Part shown: in pieces, positions 45,848-59,080 of the stretch
Layout: each line of letters begins with the position of its first letter
How positions within the stretch are numbered: position 1 is the stretch's first letter
Assembly: GCF_017591435.1 (NCBI RefSeq)
Contig: NC_059268.1
Span: 5,489,184-5,553,183, forward strand
Reading direction: 5' to 3'
Origin: Portunus trituberculatus
Taxonomy: Eukaryota > Arthropoda > Malacostraca > Decapoda > Portunidae
Length of the DNA stretch: 64,000 nucleotides
Position numbers and translations under genes: made by a program
The notes under the pieces: generated by a model
Databases searched by the model: none
What the model saw: the letters and a program-made list of their open reading frames with translations, nothing else
Told to the model about the DNA's origin: nothing

Positions 45848-45888
<41 letters not shown>
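45635..45888. repeat. (CAA)n(TAA)n block
   Basis: (CAA)n turns into (TAA)n, then degenerate AAT/GATAAT, then (TAA)n again. Confidence 0.95.
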
Positions 45889-45889
<1 letters not shown>

Positions 45890-46328
45890 TAAAAAAAACA
45901 CTTACGACTGTGGGTTACAATATCATACATTGGTTTCTAGTGAACTGTTATCAGTATCAATTGTAGAATCGATATCGATAGTAGTATCGGTATCGGCCAA
46001 ATTTTTGTATCGGTATCGGCCAAATTCTGGTATTAGTACAGTACATCATTAGTATCAATAGTAGTATCGGTATCGGTATCATTAGTAGCATCAGTATCGG
46101 CCAAATTTTGTGGAATCGGTATCGGTCGAAATTCTGGTATCGGTACATCCTCCAATCTACACATTAAAAACTGCTGTAAAATCTAACTATTTTCATTTGG
46201 CGAGTATACTAACACACTTTACAGTGTGAGCTATCTTTTAAGGCATTGCAGAATGATCCAGACTATGACTGAGAATCGTAAACAAATGAAAAAATATATA
46301 TACAATGAACGTTTAATAGGACTAAACA

Positions 46329-46601
46329 CAGGGCAACCCTTGCCTTCATGCAGAACACGCGCAGTGCCTAGGGCCCCGCGATCCATAAGTGCCCCTGCGC
46401 GAGGAAACGCATTTTGCGCACATGCGCTGCTGGGAAGCACGCTAGAGCGCTGTTGTAATCTGACACCGCACGTGTCATCCCTGCAATGATGGATACCAAT
46501 CGATTCTGTACCTAATATACATTTGGGATTGGGTATGGCTGGGGAGGGGCCTCGAAATTTTTTTTTCGCTTAGGATTCTATTTTGGTCAGGGACAGCCCT
46601 G
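46329..46601. mobile_element. hAT-type MITE (273 bp), perfect 8-bp target duplication
   Basis: ACTAAACA at 46321-46328 and 46602-46609. Ends CAGGGCAACCCTTGCC and (reverse complement) CAGGGCTGTCCCTGACC. The corresponding empty site is visible in repeat R copy 1 (ACCAAACACCATTT near 21248), which confirms the insertion. Confidence 0.9.
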
Positions 46602-46708
46602 ACTAAACATCATTATAAAACCCACCTATTTGACAAAAAAAAAAAAAAAAAAAAAAATGGCAGTGTGATACAGTTATAATAGCATATCCGATTCTGTGAT
46701 ATCATAAT

Positions 46709-46996
46709 GGCCCGGTAACTCGGTGGTTAGAGTGCTGGCTTCACAAGCCAGAGGACCGGGGTTCGATTCCCCGGCCGGGTGGAGATATTTGGGTGTGTCT
46801 CCTTTCACGTGTAGCCCCTGTTCACCTAGCGGTGAGTAGTACGGGATGTAAATCGAGGAGTTGTGACCTTGTTGTCCCGGTGTGTGGTGTGTGCCTGGTC
46901 TCAGGCCTATCCCAAGATCGGAAATAATGAGCTCTGAGCTCGTTCCGTAGGGTAACGTCTGGCTTTCTCGTCAGAAACTGCAGCAGATCAAACAGT
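46709..46996 (+). mobile_element. SINE-A inside repeat R copy 2
   Basis: Full-length head and body; the tail ends at CAAACAGT without a (CA)n run. The empty site can be read in R copy 1 near 21330 (GATACCATAAAGG..ATAGCTTCAAG). Confidence 0.9.
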
Positions 46997-48387
46997 TATA
47001 GCTTGAAATTTTTACTTTTGAAAAGGCTCATATTTACGAAATAAAACACCACTAAACGGCACATATTTGATGAACAGAGGCGAAAAACATTTCAAATGCA
47101 ACAAAATATTTATAGAAACCATAAAAAACATGATATAGAAGCGTAATGTTATCGTTAGGATATATAAGAGAAAAGTATTATAACCAGCAAACTGGCAGGC
47201 TGAAACAGTTGGGAGGGATCTGGCGGCCCCTGTGGGATAACATCACTGGAACAACCAGGTGTCACTACCACTTGCTGCATAAGGCACACAACTCAGTCCA
47301 TATACATTACAATAATACTCACTTGTAATTATAGAATGTAAAGGGACTGGCGTGCCTTGGCTGTCCCCACTTTGCATGTCCATTCTCCTCTCTGTGACAC
47401 TGTACCTCACAGGGGATGGCCTACCAGATGAGAGTATCAGGTGAGAGTCACTGTGTCACGGCTGTACTCACCTTAATTAAATAGGTACGTAGTCGTGCCT
47501 CTGTGGTTCTATTTTGGTCTAGTAATAAGATGTTGTAGAAACGTAGAAACTCTTAAAATTCCGTATCAACTCAACTATAGACATTTAAAAGTAGTGAAGG
47601 TTTGGTGCTCACTCGTCCTCCTCCTGGCAGCACCAAAGGCTGGAAAGCCAGGAAGAATTGGCGAGTTGATGCCAGGTAACGCTTCTGTACTATGTTGGTT
47701 AGCTTAAGTAGCTACAATGTACAATACAGAGTATAAACAAGCATATTATTTGAAAAGAAAGTAATATTGATACTGCTTTATATAGATAGGTGCAAACTTT
47801 CCTGTACTTATATCGTGACAATAATAACAATATGAATGGGTATAAAGAAATGTGAATCCTGCTGGTTCCTCACTTTTAACTCCTCACTGAAATACGAACG
47901 CGCATTAACCATTAGATGACATTTTGGTCCTGAATGTCTTAACCATACTATGGTATATTACAATACGCCTGCTTCTTTTCAATGTAACAACCAATAAACA
48001 AAAACAGCTATTGTGTCTGTCTGTCTCTTTCCTTTGTTAAAAAAAAAAAAAAAGGAGGAACGTTTTTTATTCTTGGGTACCACACTGAGCCATGCCACGA
48101 AGATTTAGACGCGGTAAATCATTCATAAAAATTAGATAATAAAGTGGGTTTTTTTTAAGCCTCGGTGGACTTGGGTGCATGAGAAGCCTTCTTTGGGGGT
48201 GAACATATATATAGGGTTGGACAAAATCATATACACATGCAATACACATGTTCATATAGATAAAGGGAAAATAATTACTGTATATCTGGTGAAAAAAATG
48301 GCCTGAAGGTTGTTTTTTTTCTTATATATCATTACTTAATACAGATTGATCACAAATACAATAATTACGGACTTGCATATTTCTTAT

Positions 48388-48390
<3 letters not shown>

Positions 48391-48442
<52 letters not shown>
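48391..48442. repeat. (CT)n microsatellite
   Basis: 52 bp. Confidence 0.95.
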
Positions 48443-48447
<5 letters not shown>

Positions 48448-48561
48448 ATATTACACTTGTAAAAAGAGAAAGGAGTAAAAGCTGGAGGACCTTCTTGTGT
48501 AGATTATCTACATAGAGAAGGTTAAGGTCAACTGGATACTTCTGTCAGTGACTGAAATATT

Positions 48562-48578
48562 TTGTTGTTGTTATTGTT

Positions 48579-48626
<48 letters not shown>

Positions 48627-48702
48627 GGTCGTGGTGGTGGTGGTACGTGTTGTTGTCGTCGTCGTCGTCGTCGTTGTTGTTGTTGTTGTTGTTGTTGTTG
48701 TT
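48562..48702. repeat. (GTT)n/(GTC)n trinucleotide block
   Basis: Interrupted GTT, GGT, GTC and GTT runs; polyQ/polyN frames here are artefacts. Confidence 0.95.
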
Positions 48703-48786
48703 CCAATTATCAATGGTTCTAATGATATCAAGATTCCTTAACTTGAAAGAAACGAAAAAAATGGAATGTTGCACAATACTTTTATA

Positions 48787-48793
<7 letters not shown>

Positions 48794-48851
<58 letters not shown>
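48794..48851. repeat. (GT)n microsatellite
   Basis: 58 bp. Confidence 0.95.
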
Positions 48852-48852
<1 letters not shown>

Positions 48853-50722
48853 GGCCTTTTCAAAGGTTTCAATGCAGTATGATATTTGTCACACTTGCTT
48901 GTTACTTGTTACTTACGTCACTTGACGTATGTCATCGTGGTGTAAAGGATAGTCCCTGTGTTGTACAGGAAATCCTTATCTCGAGAGAAGTCCAGGGGGA
49001 GATGTGCCCTGTGAGTGTACTAGATCAAACCCGTGGCTGCCATAAAGATGATCATTTATGTTATCTTTATAGTATGACCTATATATATATATATATTTTT
49101 TTTTTAAGATATTGGGCATAAACCCTGACTTATTAAAGCTATTTTTGTTGCAAGATCGTGAAGATAGCTTTCTGTATCATTCAAATAACCCGCTTTTCAG
49201 CCGAAGAACGAATCTGATGCGCATTCATTGCGCAGAGTAAAGTAGCAACGACTTAGGTATAAATATTTAGTCATTTGGCATAGAATATTCTCTTCATTTG
49301 TTTGATTTGGAAACAAGTAAAAATTTCCAATTGTTTATATATATGATATGTTTTGCATCAAGTGTTTGTGCGTTTTCATAGTATCAATTTTCATTCACCT
49401 TTGTAGGTAATTCATTACAAAAGATACCATTATTCATCTTGTGATAACATGTCACATAAAAAATGTGCATTGCACCAAATAATAAATCTATACAAAATAC
49501 AGCCGTGTTACTGGCGTCATCAGTATTTTGAGATGACAGTGAAATTCAAGGCTACATTTCCTTATTTGATCGATATAAAAGAAACAGAGAACATCATACA
49601 AAATAATTTTTCATTTACGTGGAAAACAGATATATAAAACCACCCACGCCGTCAGGACAGAGTAAATGTGGCACCACTGTGCTCTGAAGGAGTGAGTGGC
49701 GGCAACAGTGTACAGTGGCAAGGGTGATGGGAGGGCGCGAGGCGTCCACCACCTCATAGTGTTTATTTGGCAAGGAAATAACACCTGTGCATACGCAAGC
49801 ATTATACTGGAAAAAGAGGTCGACGCGCCGTAATAGTTCTAGCCAGGCAAGTACCCATGGCGGCGCGGTGTGACCGTGCGAGGGGCGGAGGACTGAGGTA
49901 TTAATGGCACACCTAACCAAGCAGGAGAGCCGAGATGTGAGAGTCTAATACTAATACCTGGGAGTTTTGGTGCATCACCACACCTGTGGCATTGCACTCC
50001 AATTTCCCTGTATGTCCTTAGTATTAGGGCAAGGGAGATGTGGACGGGGATGGGCGGGGCGGGGTGGGGTTTCCAGCTGCCTTTCCTTCCCCACCCTCGT
50101 CCTCCCCTCCCCTCAAGGCTGAGTTAACCTTCCTCGGTCTGCTTGTGTCTCTTGTCACTAGGAATGTAAGGATGATTTATTCGGAGACATTTTATCCATT
50201 CTGTGTTTGGCACCCAGGCCTTTGCCTTGCGCTAAGATCTGGAAACCATTGCTTATAGGAAAAGAGTTTAAATTTTATATTACTGTTTTAGCCCGTCTTA
50301 CAATTTTGATCCTTTCATAGAAACTACTGCTCGGATCAGGTGTATGTATTTAAACAGTGTGATAATGCAAGGCTGTTCAACTAGAAGTGTCAACAATAAG
50401 ATCTTATTTTTGGATTGAACATGAAGCTTCCTCAGACAGACACTAAGTAATACTCCTAGCATTTGTATTAGTTTTTAATATTTTTAAACTGATACTTGCA
50501 GTCTATTGTACAAAGATTTTGTTTCAAAGATAAACTCCTTTCCCATCAGAAGTGTGCAGTCTAGAGAACACTGGTAGAAAATTTGATGTTTGAGCTGGAG
50601 AAATGTGATGAAAAATAATTTTGCTTTTTAAAAGACTGCCAGTCATTCAAATTACAGAAAATAAAACAAACAACAATGAATAAATAGATTAACAAGTTCA
50701 ATTTTCAATTTCCCCAACTATA

Positions 50723-50727
<5 letters not shown>

Positions 50728-50792
<65 letters not shown>
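50728..50792. repeat. (AT)n next to inverted-repeat element
   Basis: About 65 bp, ending 10 bp before the left arm. Confidence 0.95.
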
Positions 50793-50793
<1 letters not shown>

Positions 50794-50802
50794 CTTTTCT
50801 CA

Positions 50803-51332
50803 CTTAGCTTATGTGTCATCTGGTGAGATGTGTATTGATGCTCTACATCATTTGTCGTAAGTGGATAATTTTTAAGTTATGACTCTTTTTCAACTTTTGC
50901 TTACGTCTTATTCCTAATGATCTTCAGAACTTATAACCTAAACTTAACCTAATTATAGAATAAAAATAAAGGGTAAAAAAAAAGTCTACTACAGGAAATA
51001 AATCAAATTAGTGAATTGTTGGTAATGCTGCCCACTAATAACACAACAATGTTTGTGGCAGCCATTGATTGCTGCTGTCAAGGTATAATTTATGTATTTT
51101 TTAGAGATTTTTAATTTTTTTTATTCTTTTATTTCTGACCTCTTCTGCAACTAATGTTACTGGATTAAATGCTCTCACTGAAAACCCGCAATTTTCTAAA
51201 GGTCCCCCTAAAGATCATTGGGCTAAGTCGAAAAGAGTCATAACCTGAAAGCTATCCATTTGCGATAAAAATTATATAGATAATAGAATATGAATCAGTT
51301 CAATACATGTCTCACCAGAAACATAAGCCACA
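50803..51332. repeat. Inverted-repeat element with ~100-bp arms (MITE or foldback)
   Basis: The left arm (50803-50900; GCTTATGTGTCATCTGGTGA ... GTTATGACTCTTTTTCAAC) pairs with the right arm (51223-51332; reverse complement GGCTTATGTTTCTGGTGAGA ... GTTATGACTCTTTTCGAC) over about 100 bp with indels. The loop is about 320 bp. Target duplication is obscured by the (AT)n tract that borders the left arm. A further TTTCTGGTGAGATGTTGG follows at about 51398. Confidence 0.65.
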
Positions 51333-51607
51333 TGAAAAATAATTGGGTGAAACTGAAAATTGTCCATAAGTACTTTTAGCCTAACGCAACATAGCCTTTC
51401 TGGTGAGATGTTGGTTACTCGTCTGATTCACTGCTTGAGTTATCACTGGTACCAGTGAATTATTTCTTTTCAGGGTGCAGTTTTTAGCAGTAGGTATGCA
51501 AATGTTGGGTTGTGCTTGATGATGCAACACTGCTGCAATTACTTTTGAGTAATGGCTGATAGACTTGGTTTAATGTTTGAATATATCAGATATCAGCAGA
51601 ATCACTC

Positions 51608-52110
51608 TTAAAACTAGATTTATGTGTGTGGTCTATTTCTCTTGCCTAACTCCTATGACTAGAAAATTGTTTGGCTACATTCTAATTCTTTAGTTTTCCA
51701 GAGATTTCCTTTCTTGGAGACTAGTGTTCGCTACCTACTTTGGCTTTCCTCTTCCTTCACTGACCAACCTGGTGAACTACCATTTAACTTTGCTATTTTC
51801 CGTGACATAGAACAAATGATGCAACACCCTACTAACTATCTTGGTGATATACCAAATATTTGAAATTTTTCAAAACTTTTAATCCTACTTTAAGCTGTTA
51901 CTCTATCCTCTCCATTAGGCTTTTGTTATCATCCCCATCTGTTATTGTTGCTGTTGTAGACCATCACATTTCTTCTCATAAGTCTACTAAGAGTGGTTTT
52001 CCTCACGGTTTTGTCCTGTTACTCATGCTCTTCTCTTATTATTCATCAATGATTTTAATGTAACTGCTGCTTCTATTCACTCCAACACTAATGATGATAA
52101 AAAGTCATGC
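51608..52110 (+). mobile_element. LINE family A relic, internally deleted
   Basis: The first half matches the endonuclease region of the LINE at 15.9-16.2 kb (TTTGGCTTTCCT, ACCAACCTGGTGAACTA, TGATGCAACACCCTACTA). It then jumps directly to the reverse transcriptase end (AGAGTGGTTTTCCTCACGG, equivalent to the SGVPQG motif, then a FIND-like part and ACTCCAACACTAATGATGAT in place of YADD). About 1.2 kb between them is missing, and stops are frequent. Confidence 0.75.
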
Positions 52111-53957
<1,847 letters not shown>

Positions 53958-54224
53958 GTGTGCATGTGTTATACATATTTTTTCTGTTAGTCATGGATTT
54001 GTTTGATGATTATATTGCCCCAAAATGATAATTATTCAACATTTTTATTCATATTTCCCCATATCCTTCTTCCATATAGTTAGTTACTGTCAAATGTGTC
54101 ATAAAAACAGGCTAAGGTGGCTCATTTGTATTTGGAAGGAATTTGTGTTCAGGACTAAAACAATATATTTGTTTGTCATACTTATTCTGAATGGTTCATG
54201 TTAAGAGTTTTAACTGTGTGTGTG

Positions 54225-54514
54225 TTTCACTGTTTGATCTGCTGCAGTCTCTGATGAGACAGCCAGACGTTACCCTACGGAACGAGCTCAGAGCTCATTA
54301 TTTCCGATCTTCGGATAGGCCTGAGACCAGGCACACACCACACACCGGAACAACAAGGTCACAACTCCTCGATTTACATCCCGTACCTACTCACTGCTAG
54401 GTGAACAGGGGCTACACGTGAAAGGAGACACCCAAATATCTCCACCCGGGCAGGGAATCGAACTCCAGTCCTCTGGCTTGTGAAGCCAGCGCTCTGACCA
54501 CTGAGCTACCGGGC
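54225..54514 (-). mobile_element. SINE-A
   Basis: Complete minus-strand copy between a short (GT)n at the left (its tail) and GC(GC)n/(GT)n at the right of the tRNA head. Confidence 0.9.
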
Positions 54515-54765
54515 ACGCGCGCGCTTGTGTGTGTGTGTGTGTGTATAACAATATTTTGGTTTATTTGAATGGCAGCTACATAGCTGAAGCTTTTACATAT
54601 TATAATACTTATATACATATCCTTATATACTAACATACATTCATACATCTTAAGCCTACACAACCCCATGGTGGCATCTGACATCCCAATGAGTGGCTGC
54701 TAGGTAATGCCAGATTAAGCCTAGTGACCTAGGCCTGGGATGGTCAGGCCACCCTGTTTGTATTT

Positions 54766-54967
54766 GTTTATTTGGAGTTTGGAGTTTGTTTCTCCTACCC
54801 TGCAGTGGGTCACACCTTCCAATTTACACCAGGTACCTGATCACTGCTAGGTGAGCAAGGGCCACAAACATGAATAGAAGCCTTTCCCAAATGACCTCTG
54901 ACCTAGTCTGGGAACTGAACTCAGGCTTTCTTGATAGCGAATTGAGCGTACTACCACTGCACTACCA

Positions 54968-54969
<2 letters not shown>
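54766..54969 (-). mobile_element. SINE family D (distant relative of SINE-A/B)
   Basis: Minus-strand sequence with TACACCAGGTACCTGATCAC, TGCTAGGTGAGCAAGGGCCA and a tRNA-like head (ACCACTGCACTACC, GGAACTGAACTCAGG), diverged from A and B but sharing the middle segment. A (GT)n follows at its head side. Confidence 0.7.

Positions 54970-55005
<36 letters not shown>
54970..55005. repeat. (GT)n at SINE-D head side
   Basis: 36 bp. Confidence 0.95.
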
Positions 55006-55009
<4 letters not shown>

Positions 55010-56773
55010 ATTTATACTTTATGTGAAGCTTAAACTTGGAGTGTTTTGGTAAGGAATTTTTTTCCTTTCAGTGTGTTTTGTGAAAATGAGTCTACAGTAT
55101 TCAGCATTGAGTTGTTGAGAAAATATAACTACTCTACAGGTTATTTCAGGTAGTGTATATGTATCCTCATACTTTTATTTTATTATGGTGACATCCATTT
55201 GAAAATTTAGATTTGTGTACTGAGTTCACAAAAATTAATTGTACTTTCATCAGCATTATCGTGTTGAATACAACTTGCTTTAATTTTTTTTTCTTTTTCA
55301 GTTCAACATTGGTAATTTATTAATGTGTTGCTGATTCTTTTTTTTTATTTATTTATTTAGTGAATGAATGGAGACATACGTTGAGTATGAAGTATCCCAG
55401 TGAAGAGGCTTAACCTTGTATCACACGGTTGTTCTTTTCCTGTGATATTGCGTCATGTGACAGCATGCTCAACAATACAACATGGGAGATAATAGCACCC
55501 AGCATATCAAGAAAGACAACAACACCATGTGTGGCTGCGGGACTACTAAAAGAAACAACAGAAGGAGGAAATCATCAAGCATGGATACTATTAACCAAGC
55601 TATTTTAGCATTGGGAGTCAGTGTACTTACTTTGCAAGAAGAAGAATGAGTAGAGCAACAGAAAAGGAGGTAGAGGAGAAGGAGGAGGAGGATGTGGACA
55701 CAAAAAGGGTTTGCTAGAAGAAAAAGTAGCCAGTATAGCAGGTTGCTCTGCCCAAAAAATGAGGAAGTATAATTGGGATGCTAGGTGTTCAAAAGTGTTG
55801 AGTGGTCCTGAACTAAGTCAATCAATGTGTGTTCCACCTGTCTTCCCCTTATAAGTGGTTGATAATGCAGCAGCTGATGATCTCTTTGTTTGATTCAAGA
55901 CAGTACTGCCGCTCTGGGCCAAAGCAAACCATGAAATCCAATCAGTGTTCCATGATCCTATTTAACAGTTAAATTAGTATATATACTGTATAAGATGAAG
56001 GGATAGATTTTTTATAATGAAGTAGTGATACCTAACACCAATTAAGTGATAATATACTACAGTATTATATTTAATACAATATATTCACTGTAGACTTCCA
56101 AAGACTTTCTAGTTGCAGGAAATCCACCAGAGTTTTTGATAGCTTAAGTGGATGCCACGTCGAGCAAAATCTCCCTTCTTCAAAATCTCATTGAAAATTG
56201 TGTCGCACGACAAGATGTCACAGGAAAACAATGCCTGTGTGATACCCGCTTTAGCAATCTTGTTTATTGAGTTTGTCTCCATGTGTCACAATGACTTTCC
56301 ATCCAGATACTTGTGGTACTTTTGTGGACATGGATCTCCTCAGAATGAATAGGGTTTACCACACCTGTGTGTCCTACTTCAGAGGGAGCTGTTGCAATGT
56401 ATTTGTGGTTCTTATTGACAAGTTTGGTATGAAATTGTGTTCTGAGCTGAGTTTGTTGTGAAAACGGATGTAACTAGCCACTTGACATAGAAACAGTTAT
56501 CCAATTTCCTTTTGACTTTTTAGTCATAACAGCCACCTGCTGCTTCATATTGCTCTACAAAGTTGAATGTAAAGCTTAAATGCCGAATGAATAACTTGTG
56601 TATTTGAGAAAATATTTCCATTAGTATATGGTACATTTTATGGTGTTAGGTATGTAGTTACTGAAATTTGTTTGTGAAGCTGTGTTTCAGATATGTGTCA
56701 CAGGATGAAGATGTATTTATCATGTTCCAGTTGTTAAATTCTGTCTTTACTATTAAGAAATATCTTATTCCAG
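55006..56773. other. Region upstream of drk ATG exon; no coding exon recognised
   Basis: AT-rich; short open frames at 56152-56461 carry no known domain. A 5' UTR exon of drk may lie here or further left. AG-rich stretch at 55640-55700. Confidence 0.35.
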
Positions 56774-56783
56774 ATATATCACC

Positions 56784-59028
56784 ATGGAAGCAGGTGCAAA
56801 ACATGACTTCAATGCGACTGCTGAGGATGAACTCAGTTTTAGAAAAGGGCAGATTTTAAAGGTATGGAATCATAGTAGTTATTGTTATTATCTTTTTAAA
56901 TAATTTCTCATTGTTAGTTATGAGTTAGTGTGTTTTGTAATCACATTCATGCAGAATATTTCTTTCCGAAGCTCTTAGCAATAATGATAAATGTAAAAAG
57001 CTAATTTAAATTTTTCCCCAAGGTGCTGAATATGGAAGATGACATGAACTGGTATAGAGCAGAATTAGATGGCAAAGATGGACTCATCCCTAGCAACTAT
57101 ATTGAAATGAGAAGTCATGAGTAAGTTCTCCTTTCGTGTTTGTGTGTGAATGTGTTATTTATCTTGTTTGGGTATGCAGAATCTGAGTTATTTAAGAGGA
57201 AGATTTCAAGAGATTTATCGCTCTCTTCTGACAAACTCTCTTGGCCCTGCAAGAAGACTGGCAACTAAGTGGGCCTTTTTTTCTCAATTATTTTATTTAT
57301 TTATTTATTTTTTATGTCACTCTTTATATTGTCCTCAGCCAGCTCTCTCCTCTTACATAAAAAAAAATAGTATCTATATACCTTAAGAATTTTTATGATA
57401 GCTGCACTTAATTGGCAGACCCTTCACTTTAAGGCATTTGATTAAAGTAGAATAAAAAGATTTTTGTTTCAAATAGAGTGGCATTAATTCATTCTAAGAC
57501 CTCAGATTCTTATTTAAGTAAATGAAAATTGAACTAAAATTTATATTATTTATCTTTTAGTGGTTAATTTTATAGTGCATGTAGATGGTGGAGAGAGAAT
57601 GACAATACAGCAAACCCTCAATATAATGGATCTTGACGTACTGGATATCGGATATAACGGACAAAAAATCTGACCGGACAAACCTTTGCTATAACGGATT
57701 TTCATCTGTTACAGCCAGGGTGTTGTCCCATAACATGTCGCACGAACTCCATGTGGCGTGGTGCAGGAGCGGGGTGGCAGTGGATATAAATAGAGGACGC
57801 CGTGGTGTCGTGGCTCAATTGCCTTGTGGTTGGGAGTGGGTGTGCTGCCACTGGACAAACTTTGGAATATAACAGATTTGTTCGGTATTTCCATTGGATA
57901 GAACAGATCCTCAGTTATAACGGATCTTCGGATATAATGACAGACCTGTGTCCTCATGTCGTCCATTATATTGAGGGTTTACTGTACATAATTACATGGA
58001 TAGACAGAGCACAACAGATCTTGCAGTCTCAACTAGTTTTGAATCCAGTGATGTAGTCTTTGCTTAGACACTAAAGAAGATCCTTTGCCAACATCAGTTA
58101 CTTTGATAGCACTAATGGTCAACTTAGCCACAGTGACTGCCCAACCATAACAAACAGAGACATGCAACTGATGCTGCTCATCCTCCGTTAGCCAGTGTCA
58201 TTTGGTCTAGATCTGGTCGTTGGTTGACTTATTAAACCATTTGGTCAGAATCCAGATTGTGCAAGGTACGGTGAGTTTGAGGCTTGGGAGGTCCACTGTG
58301 TATGAGAAGTATCTTAGATGTTAAATCTTTGTTTTTTTTTTTTTTTTTTTTCATTCTGTATTATGTTTTTTAAATAATTGCATGTGCAATTTATCCGTAG
58401 TGCAGCACATCTTGCCTAGTTTTATTACTTCCATCGTTGGCTGCACACATTGAAACTAAGGTACAGGTATTTCTCAATTTATATGTGTTCAGATTATACC
58501 ATTTCAAAATAACACAAGATAAAAAATTTAGTAATTTTTTTATGTGGATTATTAAGAAAATCAAGTTGTGTGGCTGGTTCAGTTTTGTGTATGGCCACTA
58601 GGTGTTCTCCCAGCTAAAACGCTCTCCCTTTCTGCAGTGCCCATAAAGCTTGGCTTGAAATGGGCTCCACTGTTAATAGTGAGACTAAGATACCAGTATT
58701 CCAGTACACTGGATTCCAGTGCACATCCCTACCACCATATTGACATAACAGCTGATTGTAGCACAGGAGCTCTTCACCTCCAGGACAGCTAATAATACAT
58801 AATATACATCGTTAGGAATGTCGGTGTATACCATCTTCCTGTTAGTTAGCAATGATCATTCTTTGTTTATTGCAGCTGAGAGGTGCACAAAAGTGTTTGT
58901 TAGAGGATACATGTTGCAGGGACCGCAGGGTGCATACCAAGCTGCTCTCTGAGATGCAGCTGTCAGTTTCCCGTTTAGGAACTGATTAATCTATTTTACG
59001 TTGATTTCCATGGAGAAAATGGTTTTGG

Positions 59029-59080
<52 letters not shown>

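Larger units (their letters stand above)
43836..46154. mobile_element. hAT-like element, 2.3 kb, non-coding interior
   Basis: Left end TAGAGATGTATCGATTTATC and right end (reverse complement) TGGAGGATGTACCGATACC are similar, with GTA(C/T)CGAT cores known from many hAT ends. Flanks ATTTACAC (43828-43835) and ATCTACAC (46155-46162) form a 7/8 target duplication. The right subterminal part has repeated TATCGGTATCGGCCAAAT (45960-46140). The interior holds microsatellites and a ~90-bp duplication but no recognisable transposase. It interrupts repeat R copy 2. Confidence 0.65.
41627..47250 (+). repeat. Repeat R, copy 2, interrupted by insertions
   Basis: Tandem part 41630-42290 (about four ~130-bp units), then matching blocks at 42470-42795, about 43575-43680, 46155-46328, 46602-46709 and 47000-47250. 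Between the blocks sit a candidate LTR (42801-43573), the hAT-like element (43836-46154), the hAT MITE (46329-46601) and a SINE-A (46710-46996). Comparison with copy 1 supplies the empty sites. The left edge touches the TAA of the Harbinger derivative. Confidence 0.8.
47251..50720. other. No gene recognised; GC-rich patches at 49.65-50.11 kb
   Basis: Mostly AT-rich with microsatellites. 49650-49910 and 50040-50110 are locally GC-rich with CpGs and GGGCGGGG, the most promoter-like spot upstream of drk on the plus strand, about 6.7 kb before its ATG. The link to drk is a guess. Confidence 0.25.

Noticed and set aside
56140..56470. Open frames upstream of drk as a transposase or separate gene
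   Set aside because: Neither strand gives a recognisable domain and stops interrupt both.
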